From positions 1 through 64,000 of the forward strand of contig JAREIK010016252.1 of assembly GCA_029783825.1 (NCBI GenBank): a stretch of 64,000 nucleotides of DNA, written 5' to 3'. Source of the DNA: Sapria himalayana (Eukaryota; Streptophyta; Magnoliopsida; Malpighiales; Rafflesiaceae). The notes under the pieces were generated by a model, which saw only the letters and a program-made list of their open reading frames with translations, was not told the origin of the DNA and ran no database searches. Numbering within the stretch: position 1 is the stretch's first letter; the number at the start of each line of letters is the position of its first letter. This document shows, one piece after another, positions 22,563 to 34,803 of this stretch. A program made the translations under genes and the position numbers.

Positions 22563-23250
22563 AATTAGCAAATAAAAATTCCCGACAAATTTCTGACCAT
22601 TTAACGACCAAAAATATATTACCATGAAAAATAGGTCGGTAAAGTGGCTTTCCAAAATATTTATAACAATGTAATTACCAACCATTTACAAACCAAAATT
22701 TTGGTTAGTAGTTCCTAGGTTAAATTTTTAGATTTAAAAAAAAATTGCTAAGTCATTAACACTTAGCAAAATTTTCCACTTTAAAATTTCAAACGAGAGG
22801 CAAAATGGGACTACACGGAAACAACCTAGGAATTCTATCTCTTTTGTTACCAGGTAATTTTTTCATTGTTCTTCTACTTCGGAATGCTATATGTATATAT
22901 CTTCATCTCTGTGAATTTTATTAGCACTATCGAATTTTCATTTTTACACAATAATCAGGTATGGTTTTTTTTTGTAATTCTCCCTCGATTTTCTTTCTTT
23001 TTGCTTCTATTTTCATTTAACCTATATGATTTTGACTCTACACCATTAATGAAATTATAAATTGTTAGTGTAATCTTTGTTCTTCTACTATTTAAATTTT
23101 TAGGGCTTTATTGATTTCTAATACTAAATGTTTGCATTTTGTTCTCTCCTTCTATAGCTTAAGAATATATATAATGGTTGATATTTTCTGCTTCTTTAAA
23201 TTAAGAAAAATTAAACTTAATGTTAAAGGGTTATTTTTTTGCTTTCTCCT
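22563..23250 (+). other. A1 left subterminal region and 5' leader
   Basis: The first 160 bp contain GACCATTTAACGACC, ATAGGTCGGTAAAG and ACCAACCATTTAC words, the probable transposase-binding subterminal repeats. From about 22830 a pyrimidine-rich leader follows (ATGATTTTGACTCTACAC near 23027). This is matched at 38695 in A2. No coding sequence is recognised; the frame 22866-23060 is not conserved. Confidence 0.6.
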
Positions 23251-25270
23251 AATAAATTATAAAATGTAATAGTATATATAAAGTTTTATACATTTATATA
23301 ATCGTATGACATTATATATAAATGTCTACTTTAATTTATATAAAAGCATTACATTATATATTAACATTGATATGTTTATATAAACATATAATATTATATA
23401 TAAATATTTATACATATATATTAATATTTATAAATATATATACAACATTTACAAAAATCTATCTATTTATATAATTTTTTATATAACAATTATGTAACAT
23501 TAAATATTTATACAATTTTGTAAATATTATATTACATATTAATTTTAATATAAATATAGAATATTTATAATGTTTATATAAATATGATATATACTATATA
23601 TTATTTATAAAAGTGTTACATATATATAATTATATTTAAGTAACATTTATAAAAATATTGTAATCACAAATATTATATCATAACAATTGTTTAATTATAT
23701 AATCATATGTCATTATATATAAAAGTATTTATAACTAATTTTTAACTATATAATAATTTATAACAATATGTATAATTATATATAACTATATTTCTAAAAA
23801 AATTTACTGTATGTATAATAATATATAACTATATATAATTGTATTTTACTAAATGTTTACCTATATAAATGTTAAATATAATTATATCTTTAACAGCATA
23901 CATATTTATAACTATATGCGTATAACATTATATAAATACTTGTATAACTAGGTAACACTCTATAAAATTAAATATAACTATATTTGTAACCATATAAACA
24001 TATATGTATTCATATTAATTAAATCAAAATATCTGTTTATAATGTTGTATATATTTATGTATAACTACATACAACTACATGTATGAATATATCTATATAT
24101 TACTATATGTTAATTATATATAACTATTTATAACTATATATATTATATGTATAATAATATATAACTATAAATAATTGTATCTTACTATATGTATAACTAT
24201 AAAAGTTTTATACATAATTATATTTAAATATTAAATTTACAGCGTATATTTATTATATATTTGTATACATTAGTATATAAAAAAGTATTTTACTATATCT
24301 TTACTTATACATAACTATATGTATAAATATATAAAATTAAATGAAAACATATTTATACCTACATGTATAAATATAAGTATAACTATATGTGTAACTATAT
24401 GTGTAACTATATGTATAACCACGTGTAACTATATTTAGAATTACTCTATAACAATATACAACATCATGTTTAACTAAATGTGTATAACTATATATAAATA
24501 TTTGTATGACTATATAAAACTTTATATTATTAAATATAACTATATTTTTAACTGTGTATACATATATGTATACATAAAATAAATTTATATATTTGTTTAT
24601 AATTTTGTATACATATATGTATAACTACTTATAACTACTTGTATTAATATATCTATATATCACTATATGTTTAATTATATATAACTATTTATAACTATAT
24701 ATATTATATGTATAATAATATATAACTGTTAATAATTGTATCTTACTATATGTATAACTATAAAAGCTTTATACATAACTCTATTTAAATATATAATTTA
24801 CAACTTTGATTAATATATATTTGTATATATTAGTATATAAAAAATTATTTTACTATATCTATACCTATACATAAATATATGTATAAATATTAAAAATTAA
24901 ATGAACAAATATATATACCTACATGTATAATTATAAGTTTAACTATATGTGTAAATATATGTATAACCACATGTAAATATATTTATAATTACATGTATAA
25001 CAATAAACAACATTATGTTAACTATATGTGTATAATGATATATAAATATTTGTATAACTAAATAAAAGTCTATATAATTAGATATAACTATATTTATAAC
25101 TATGTTTACATATATGTAAATCTATATATTTGTTTATAACTTTGTATACAATATGTATAATTACTTATAATTACATGTATAAATATATTTATATATAACT
25201 ATATGTTTAACTATATATAATTATTTATAACTATATATACTATATGTATAATAACATATAACTATAAATA
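23251..25270 (+). repeat. A1 AT-rich satellite, about 570-bp period
   Basis: Degenerate TATAACTATATGTATAA sequence with a higher-order period. The anchor ATACCTACATGTATAA recurs near 24355 and 24917. The CTATATGTTTAA-type anchor recurs near 24105, 24665 and 25200. The same long unit fills parts of A2 and B2. Confidence 0.75.
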
Positions 25271-25442
25271 TAAGCCACACTATAATGGACCATCCTAGCA
25301 CAATACGACCATTTTAACGCCTCTATGTTTCACATTATTCATAAATAATAGTTTAAGTGGTTGATGAATCACATGAGTTTCTTTTACAGATTCTATGCCG
25401 ACTTTCTATTTATTTGTGTTTTGAATTATTTTCATCTTACAG

Positions 25443-26050
25443 ACACCCCTCTGAACTATTTAGTGTAACGGGATGTGGTTGATTTTGAAACCTCCTCCAC
25501 CTTTTAATGATACCAACCCATACAATGTGTTAAGGCTTCGAGAGAAAGCCCAACGTCTCCATACAAGACAAGTATGTGGTCTAGTAGTCTTTTATGTTGA
25601 AATTAGAAGTTTTACAAACAAATTTCATAGTCTTCTAAGATGCTTCTCATTATGTGTTAAGATGCAACGGATGGTAAAATAATTTCTAATTGGTTGAAAA
25701 ACATTGTTTAGTATTCAGATTAGGCATAATGTGTTAAGATTAATAAGTTATAAAAGAAGATTTTATTTTTCTATTACAATTTGCATCTATTAGAAGAGAA
25801 AAAGGTCATATATGTATCTATGTATCCATATATGTATGTATCCATGTATGTATGTATTGAACTTTCATCCTGAAAAATCTAGTTACAAATTTATTGTGCC
25901 TTGTGTTTCCAGGCACAACATAATTTTGAACAGACAAAGATGATTTTTGCAGCCCAAGTTAATGTGTTTGATCTCTTTTTTTATGCTTATGATAGAATAT
26001 CTAGCTGTTTTATGTTAATGCTCCATTATGGATTAGGACCAAACCTATTG
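25443..26050 (+). pseudogene. Captured Enhancer-of-Polycomb-like exons in A1
   Basis: Fragments of a host chromatin-regulator gene (EPL, a subunit of NuA4-type histone acetyltransferase complexes). Exon 1 (to 25571) reads LKPPPPFNDTNPYNVLRLRE then KAQRLHTRQ and is followed by a GTATGT donor. From memory, plant EPL has NDTNPYNVFRPREKAHRLHT here. Exon 2 starts at 25662 with MQR and, allowing a frameshift, an NN then EK block. An older exon 3/4 pair lies at about 25719-25825 (QIRHN, EEKK). A second exon 3 at 25913-25963 is 51 nt and open: AQHNFEQTKMIFAAQVN, against family VRRNLDQAKTILEALIK. It lies between the satellite and TNP2. No complete gene is possible. Confidence 0.82.
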
Positions 26051-26219
26051 AATAAAAAATAACAATTGTACGAGTGGAGGTAGAGGTGGATGTGTAGTAG
26101 GTTGCATATCATACGCGTAAAAAAACTTTATCGAAACCAACATAAATTATTAATGAACATAAAATTAATTGAGGATAGTCATGTTTGTTTACTAAATTGA
26201 TTTATTTGTGACTAGTTAT

Positions 26220-29200
26220 AGAAAATGATCGTGAATGGATCTACGAGGGTCGAATAGTGAATGGAATGTTCTCTAATGAATGGGAGGATAAAGTTAATGA
26301 ATTTGTTAAGTTTTCTCCGAGACATCCTAAGTGTGTGAATGATGGCACAACTATAAGGTGTCCTTGCACTTTAGTTTATTGTCAGAATAAAAAGTTTTTG
26401 AATGTTGAGACTGTGAAGATGCATTTGTATAGAAATGGTTTTGTGGTAGATTACTATGTTTGGATCTAAGGTGAGAAGCAAGTCCACCAGAGGTGTTCAA
26501 GTTTAACAAGGGTGTTAGTAAGTGAAACTGATCAGATGGTCTTGGCTAATATAAATCACACTACATACCATAGGTGTTCACCTATGATATCTACAGCCAT
26601 GAGGATGTTAGAAATAAAGTGCAGACATAGGTGTTCACAGGCATGGTTTGATGATATGTCTAATTTAATTCAAGCATTATTACCACAAGATAATCTGATC
26701 CCATTGGATTTCTATAGCATGAAGAAGTTAGTTAGAGACTTGAGATTACCCATATAGGTCATTCATTATAGTGTGAATAACTGTATGATATACTAGGATG
26801 ATGACAGTGACCTTAATATTTGTAAAATATGTGAGCATGCTCGGTACAAGAAAAAGGATAAATGTTTTGGAAATAGATTATATATATGGAAGTTGAAGGT
26901 GCTGTTTAAGAAGATGCACTATTCTCCAATAACACCTAGGTTGCAGAGATTGTATGCATCAACCACAATATCTAATGAAATGAGGTGACATTCAGAGTAT
27001 CATATAGATGATGGTAAGATGTGTCACCATTCGGATGCCCCTGCTTGGAAATATTTTGATGGGTGTTTCCCTGATTTTTCTTTTAAAGTTTGAGATGTTA
27101 GGCTAGGTTTATTTGCTAATGATTTTCATCCATTTAGTGAATCTAGACAGCAATATTCTTTGTGGCCTGTGGTGGTGATGTCATATAACTTGCCTCCAAA
27201 GACTTATGTATTAAGGAGGATTTATATTTTTGATCGTGTTAGTGTTGGGGCCAACGTATCCAAAGGAAAAGATAGATATTTTCTTGCAGCCATTGATAGT
27301 GGAGTTGAAAAGTCTTTGGGGTGTTGGGGTTCAACCTTATGATATTTCCAAACAACAAAATTTTTAGATGTGCTCTACCCTCACGTGGACCATAAATGCC
27401 TTTCCAGCATATTCTATGATTTCTGGGTGGAGTACAGTTGGCATGTCTGCATTGTATTGAAGATTTTGATGCTTTTAGATTAATTAAGAGCGAAAAATAG
27501 TCATGGTTTGACAACTATCAAAAATATTTGTCTATTAATCATCCGTATCAACGTAACACCAAAGACTTCATTAAGAATAGAAATACTACTAAACAATTCC
27601 TGGGGGTTAGATCCAGGGATGAAATTTTGTAGGATTTGAATAACAAAGGGTTGAGGAAGGTGATATATGTTAATGCCGAGGTTGTGAATGCACCTATATC
27701 TAAGACTTGTCGGTAAAATAAGATATGTATTTTCTGGGATTTGCTCTACTGGCATGAACACTTGCTCAGGCACAATATTAATGTTATGCTTATCGAGAAG
27801 AATGTGTTAGATAATTTTTTCAATATAGTATTTAACATTCTAGGGAAAGCTAAGGACATGTACAAGTCAAGAGATGAGTTGAATAAATATTATCATCATC
27901 CTCAATTTGGACAAAATATTCACTAGTAAATACCCTGATGTGGCATTTATTCTAAATAAATCATAATTGAATGATGTGTTGGAGTGGGTAAAAAAACTTA
28001 GATTTCTAGATGGTTATGCTTCTAATTTGTAGAGATGTGTGGATTAAAACAAACTTTAGATGTTCGGCATGAAGAGTCATCATTTTCATTGTATTCATGC
28101 AAATGTTGTTATCAATTGCTCTTTGAGTATTCCTACCAAATAGAATATAGCAGCCAATAACTGAGATCTCCCTATTCTTCAAGCAACTATCTTCTTCTTC
28201 TTTGATTGATGAGGAGTTGAAGAATCTAGATGAACAAATTTCTGTTATCTTATGCAATCTTGAGAAAATCTTCCATCCAAAGTTTTTTTGATTCAATCAA
28301 AAATCTACTAGTGCACTTGGCTTATGAAGCTAGGATTGCTGGTCTAGTCCATTATCATTGGATGTATCCTCCAGAAAGGTAATATTAATTCACTCAACCA
28401 ATTCTTTTCCTATATATACACACACACACACACGCACACACAAACATGACTTGTAATATTCAATAATCTTTTGTAGATACTTGAAGAAAATAAAGCATAC
28501 AATAATAAATAAGGTTTAGGGTTTTATATCAATTGGTTATATTATGGATGAGGATGCCAATTTCACATCATTCTATTTCAATGAAGGAGATCCAACATTT
28601 CTACTTAAAGAAAAGTAGAATGAGGTTTATCTTGATGACATTGTGGGTAATGATATGTTTGAAATTTTCCAACCTCCAAGTAAAGCAATTAGTACTAAAG
28701 GGAAATATTATCTAGCAGACAATGAATATACTATAGCTCATCTATATGTCCTAATGAATTGTCCAAATGTTCAACCATTCATAGAGTAAGTATTTCCTAA
28801 AAGTCAAATGAGATCTATTTAGTATTTTTATTTACTATTTCCGATCAATGTATCCATTATTTCTAATTTCTTTTTTTAGTGAATTTGTTATAGAAAAACA
28901 TAAACAATTTCTAAACAATAATGCCGAAGCTATCAATGCCGTGACGGAACAAGAATTTCCATCATTGTTTGAAAAATATGAATGTTTACTAAACATGAAA
29001 ATCACAAAACATTTGTATTGTTCTAATACAAATTTATAATTGTAATAACAACAATCCACTGATTTCTGATTACTGGTTCATAATCATGCAAATAAAATTT
29101 CCAATTATTATCTTCGCAGTATAGCACAATGTCCTCTAAGAGAGGTTAGAAATTACAATGGTTACTATGCGAATGGTTTTAAATTTCACACTAAATCATA

Positions 29201-29700
29201 TGGTAGTTGTTGGGCAACATAAAATATGGGTATATTCATTAAATGATCCATATCCAATGAAACCGAATCTGACTATTACGAGACTCTGGTTGAAGTGGTC
29301 GAGTTAGAATTTGAAGCTCTCCCTGTTAAAAAAACTATGTTATTCAAATGTGAATGGTTCGACCCAACACTACATGTTAGTAATGTTGTTCATCCTCGAT
29401 ATAATTTGTCGATGTGCACAATAAAAAATGAATAAATAAGTATGAACAATTTTCCTTAGTAGTACAAGGATCACATGTTTATTATAATGAATATCTGAGT
29501 CGGACTGGTCCTAGAAATGATTGGAAAGCTGTGTGCAAGATCAAAACAATGGCTCAAATTGACATCTTCGCATCACCATGTACTAATATTATAGAACCAG
29601 CTTTTCAAAATGATGACAATGATGTTATAAATGAAGCCGTGGTGGGGGATGAAGCATCCTTTTAGTCGCATCTTCTAAGATGAATACAAGTGGGGATATT
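26220..29700 (+). pseudogene. A1 TNP2 transposase (Transposase_21, DUF4218, DUF4216)
   Basis: CACTA transposase with its usual domain order. The transposase-associated domain starts with DREWIYEGRIVNGMFSNEW and has FSPRHPKC and IRCPCTLVYC. The catalytic TNP2 region follows: LFANDFHPFSESRQQYSLWP, VVMSYNLPPKTYVLRR, then frameshifted WTINAFPAYSMISGWS and WDLLYWHEHLLRHNINVM. DUF4218 appears as FGMKSH and YEARIAGLVHYHWMYPPER, with a likely intron at 28379-28476. A second likely intron is 28786-28879. DUF4216 appears as NYYGYYANGFKFHTKSYG and VKKTMLFKCEWFDPTL near 29150-29380. Many stops and frameshifts. Compared with A2, about 125 bp is missing near 26580. Confidence 0.9.
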
Positions 29701-29939
29701 GATGTTGATGAATATTTAATTGATTATGAGTAAGAAATGAGTGATGAAGGAGTTTGAAAATGATGTTACTATATCTGAAGAAGAAGATGAACTAGATTTG
29801 AATGATTTTGATGAGAACGAGCAGACAGTGAGTTTTATGTTATTTTATTTGTTAATCATTTTTGTTTATTTTTATTGCCTTATGTATTTTACTTGAAGCT
29901 TACTAATCAATAATGTGTTGTTTATTATTTTAAATAGAT

Positions 29940-31772
29940 ATGGCACATGAATGAGGTAGAGGAAGCACGTTGCAAGGTCGTACCAGTTCTGGTATATGTA
30001 GCAAGGCCTTAAGTAGGCCCTATCTTGGTAGAGGGGCAGGGGTAGATGAGATGCCATAGCAGATAGAGAAGGTTGTTAATTTACCACATAAGTAGCATCA
30101 GTAGACTGATTCACATAATGATCCTGATATTTTGATGAATGATCAAGAGACGTGGGAGGGAGAGGAGAGAAAGGATGGAGATGTTGGAGAGTCTTCCTCA
30201 GAGCACCCTACAGACGAGGCTCTCCATATTGCTCAGTTTGATCCGACATTTGATAATCCATAAGATATTAAACTTAACTAATTATTTATCAATTTCGTAA
30301 TTTATTTCTTACTTGTTATTAAATTAGGGGTTACAAGATGAAGTTAGAGCCGTCTGGTTCAATTTCTAAAGTTCTGAAAACAATTTTTAGGAAGCCCTTT
30401 AAACCTAATGGACATAATTGGATGTCATTGATGCATAGAGACTAGTTGATGGTTTGGAGAGAATTTAAGGTACATATTACTACCTAACATTTTTTACATA
30501 TTATATTTATTCTTTTGTTCACTGATAAAAAATGTTTAAATTATAATTACAGAAAGTTCATAGGTGGACAATGCCAAAGGAGGTGGTCAAAAGTGTATTC
30601 TACAAACATGCTACCAGTCGGAATAAAGACACCGTGTACGAGGTCAAAGATAAATGGCTGAAGAAGAAAGAGCAAGATTTGAGTATCCCGGATCATGTTT
30701 TCAAAGAGTGGCGGAGAAGATGGGAAGATCCTGATTATAGGAAGAGGTGTGATAAATAGAGCAGAAATCATCGCTCAAAGTGGGCTGGAGAGGGTAGAGG
30801 CATGTGTACACACACTTGTGGATCTCGCTCTATGCATGAGCACGAACCAGCATTGACATTATTTCTAATTTAAAATTTTTATGTTTACTACTTTGTGAAT
30901 TATGTTCAATTATGCCTACTTTTCATTTGCCATAAGAAATTTATTTTGAATAGAATTAATGTATGTGTTGTGTGTAATTAAAGACATGCAAGGAGGGTAA
31001 GAAGCCCAGTGCTCCATACTTATTTAGATACATGCACACGAAGGCTCATGATGATTAGACTTTTGTTGATCAGAGATCTCGTGCAGCAAATGTAAGTTTC
31101 ATTAAAATAAAATTACTTCTCTCTTTTTCTTGAATATAAATTTAAATACATATCATACATGTTAATTAGGCAATATATGAGGAAATGTTAGCTACAGTGA
31201 CTCAGGCATATTCCTAGTCTACTTCAGGTTTATGTGAAGGTGTAACTGGTAGTTCTCATTCATCAGCTCCACCAGTTGAAATGAATCATATTTGGTAAGA
31301 GGCTATTGATGGCAAGGAAAAGATGCTCTTCTATGGTGTCGGTTCATCGACACCATCATTTTACTCGCACAGTTGACCAAATTATGAAGCTGCATTTTCA
31401 GGAACATCTTTGAATTTGTTCTCGGTGATGGAGGACTTTCAGGACGCGATGCAAAATGTGATGTAGTATCAGTTGGTGAATACGAGTGATACATGATCGA
31501 TTATGAGGATGATAGGGATGACTTGCATATGTGTTTTGATTGGTTTAGAAAGAAGGTTCAAGATGGAGGATTGTAGTTCAACTCTGATGATCTACCTCAG
31601 ATTGTTTAGCTTAATACTCCAGATACAGCATCTACTCCACCTACAACAGCACCTACAGCAACCGCATCAGCACTAGTAGAAGCAGACAGCTCTACCCCGG
31701 TGCCCAACATCTCACCATATGGACCATATACGTCTCAACATAAAGATTATGAAACTAGGTTGGATGAATGAG
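29940..31772 (+). pseudogene. A1 TNPA-like gene (Transposase_24 family)
   Basis: Second gene of a CACTA element; proteins of this class bind subterminal repeats. A possible start is ATG 29940 (MAHE, then a stop and GRGS). The conserved core is MPKEVVKSVFYKHATSRNKD then DHVFKEWRRRWEDPDYRKRC at 30571-30759, followed by KWAGEGRGMCTHTCGSRSMH. The next block, KKPSAPYLFRYMHTKAHDD with FVDQRSRAAN, lies near 31000-31095. A likely intron is about 30470-30552. A last in-frame block ends with DYETRLDE and a TGA at 31770. Stops (often TAG) interrupt it. Confidence 0.82.
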
Positions 31773-32532
31773 TGTATTACACACTTTTTTTTTCATTTCT
31801 TTAACTTGGAATTTGGTATTCATTTTTTTATTTTAACTTGACTTATTTACTATATATATGCATTATATATATTAGTTTGCTTGTTTTAATTGTGCATTTC
31901 TTTTTTTTCATAATCTTTATATATATATATTTATTTATTTATTTTTTATTTCAAAGCAAGATATAAAACTCAAAATGAAAAAACAATATTTAAAAATTAA
32001 TTTATAGACCAAATTAAGACCAAAACCGACCTAAATTTTTTAATATCAATGGTTGGTAAAACGTCACCAAATGATCAATAATACTTTTGGAGACAAATTA
32101 CCTACCAAGGATATTAAAACATTTTGGTTGGTTTTTGGTCGCAATTTCGTCAGTTATAATTGATCATTTGGAGACTATTTACCAACCTAATACTTTTGGT
32201 CAGAAAATGGATAGAATATGGTCGGTAATTATTTGTATGTAAATGGTCGGGAAATGATCGGTAAATACCGACCATTTGGAGACAATTTACCGACTTGATA
32301 CTTTGGGTCTGAAAATGGTCGGAATATAATCGGTAATTATTTGTCGGTGAATGGTCGATGAATGGTCAGAAATTAACCGACCAACCTATTTTTTGTCGGC
32401 AAAAAAATTACCCACAAGCAAAATCGTGACTAAATAATTTGGTTGGTAAAAGATCAATAATAGGTTACCCAACCAAAAACAGCTAATTACGGATAAAATA
32501 ATTAGTTGGTACTTCGGTGAATTTTAGTAGTC
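31773..32532 (+). other. A1 right subterminal region
   Basis: Non-coding 3' end. From about 32030 it has many words such as GGTCGGTAAT, TTTGGAGACAATTTACCGAC and AATGGTCGG in tandem, typical of CACTA subterminal transposase-binding repeats. The last bases GAATTTTAGTAGTC form the inner side of the terminal repeat. Confidence 0.75.
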
Positions 32533-33620
32533 TATCTATCTGTCTATAGATCGATCTATCTATCTATCTATCTATTTACCAATCAATCTTTCTATCTATC
32601 TTTTTTTCTATCTATCTATTGATCTATTTATCTATCTATCTATCTTTCTATATGTCTATCTATATGTCTATCTATCTATCTATATTATATAAATCTTTTT
32701 GTTTATTTATTTGTATATCTATCTATATATCTGCCAAATTATCTATTTGCCTTTCTCATTATTTATCTATCTATCTGTATGTCTTTCTATTTGTCTTTGT
32801 ATCTATCTATCTATCTATCTATCTTTCATTATATCAATAAATCAAAATATCTATTTATCTATCTATATGTCTATCAATCTATCTATAAATCTATCTATAC
32901 ATTTGTATATCCATCTATTTATGTATCTATCTATCTATCAATTTATATATCTATATTTCTATCTATCTACCTTTCTATATAGCTACCTATCTATCTATCT
33001 ACCTATCTAACTATTTGCCAATCTATCTGTCTATCTATCTATCTAACTATATTTATATATTTATATTTATTTGTCTATATTTCTATCTTTATATCTGTCT
33101 ATATTTCTATCTATGAATATTTTTGTCTATCTATCTATCTATCTATCTGTCTGTCTGTCTTTCTATCTATATATCTAACTATCTATCTATCTATCTATCT
33201 ATTTGTGTATCTATTTGTTTATCTATCTATCTATCTATCTATGTATTTATCTATCTATCTATATTTATATCAATTTTGTTTGTCTATCTATCAATCTATC
33301 TATCACTCTATCTATCAATCTCAATATCAATTTGACTATAACACAATCTATACATATGTCTATCTATCTATATATTTGACTACCTATTTGTCTATCAATC
33401 AATCCTTCAATATATCTATCTATTTGTATATCTATATATCTATCTATCATTCATTCTTGCTTTCTATTTTTTGGTCAATCTATATCTTTTATATCTATTA
33501 ATGTACCTATCTATCTATCTATTTGTCAATCTTTATGTCTATCTATCTGCCAGTCTTTATGTCTATCTATCTATCTATCTATATATCTCTCTATTGGTTT
33601 ATATATCTATCTATCTATGA

Positions 33621-33651
<31 letters not shown>

Positions 33652-34068
33652 GATCTATCTATCTATGTATCTATCAATCTATCAATCTATCTTTATGTCT
33701 ATCAATCTATTTATCTATATGCCTATTTATTTATCTATCTATCTATTTATTTATCTATTTATATATCTGTCTATCAATCAATATATCTATCTGGCTATTT
33801 ATATATCTATCTATCTATTGATATGTATTTTGTCTATCTCTCTATATATCTATATATCTATCTATCTAAAAATCTATCTATCAATAAGTCTATCAATCTA
33901 TCTTTCAATTTGTCTATAAATCTTCCTATCAATTCATTAATCTATCTATCTATCTGTTTATCAATATTTCTATCTATCTATCAATATGTCTATATTTTTG
34001 AATATCTTTCATTCTTTATATCTTTTTATCTATTTATCTATCTATTTGTCTTCCTGTCTATCAATCTT

Positions 34069-34101
<33 letters not shown>

Positions 34102-34767
34102 TTATTTATCAATCTTTCTATCTATCTATCTATCTATTTATCAATCTTTCTATCTATTGGTCTATCTTTCTATCTCTCTATCTATTTATCAATCTTTCTA
34201 TCTATTGGTCTATCTTTTTATCTATCTATCTGTCTATCTAGCTATCTATCTGTCTGTCTATCTATCTATATATATATATATATATGTACATCATATATAT
34301 ATCATTTGTTTATATATGTAACTATCTATCTATCTATTTGTCTATATGTTGTATATCTATATAACTATCTATATTTATTTATCTATCTATCTATCTTTCT
34401 GTTTGCATTTCTATCTATATATCTATATATTTAGTTATCTCTATGTCTATCTATCTATTTATCAATCAATCTATCTACTTATGAATATGTAAATCTATCT
34501 ATTATATATCTATCTAACTATCTATTTGTCAATGTATATATCTATCTCTCTATCAATCTATCTATTAATCTAATATATTATCGATGAATTTAACTATTTA
34601 GTTCTTTGTCTATCTATCTATCTATCTATCTATCTATGTATTTGTCTAATAACCTATCTATATTAGTATCAATCTATCAATCTATCATTCTTTCTATCTG
34701 TCTATCTATCAATCTATCTTTCTATATATTTATATGTCTATCTATCTTTATATCTATGTATCAATAT

Positions 34768-34803
<36 letters not shown>

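Larger units (their letters stand above)
22563..32532 (+). mobile_element. CACTA A1: En/Spm-type DNA transposon, about 10 kb
   Basis: It holds the two genes typical of autonomous CACTA elements, TNP2 transposase and a TNPA-like (Transposase_24) protein, both broken. Both sides are TCTA repeats. The right end reads, on the opposite strand, ACTACTAAAATTCACCGA, a CACTACTA-type terminal repeat with a damaged first base. The left end has the partner AAAATTCCCGAC near 22575-22586. Subterminal TGGTCGG-like words occur near both ends. Exact ends and the 3-bp target duplication cannot be fixed. Confidence 0.85.

Noticed and set aside
22541..22590. Clean CACTA terminus at the left of A1
   Set aside because: Only the inner part AAAATTCCCGAC resembles the right end. 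The outer bases do not read CACTA, so no exact end or target duplication is claimed.
33523..34434. Long 303-codon frame rich in Ser-Ile-Tyr-Leu, and similar ones at 20474, 21556, 37703, 44735, 46302 and elsewhere
   Set aside because: Direct translation of TCTA/TAGA repeats; a tetranucleotide array without stops gives open frames on one strand. Not genes.
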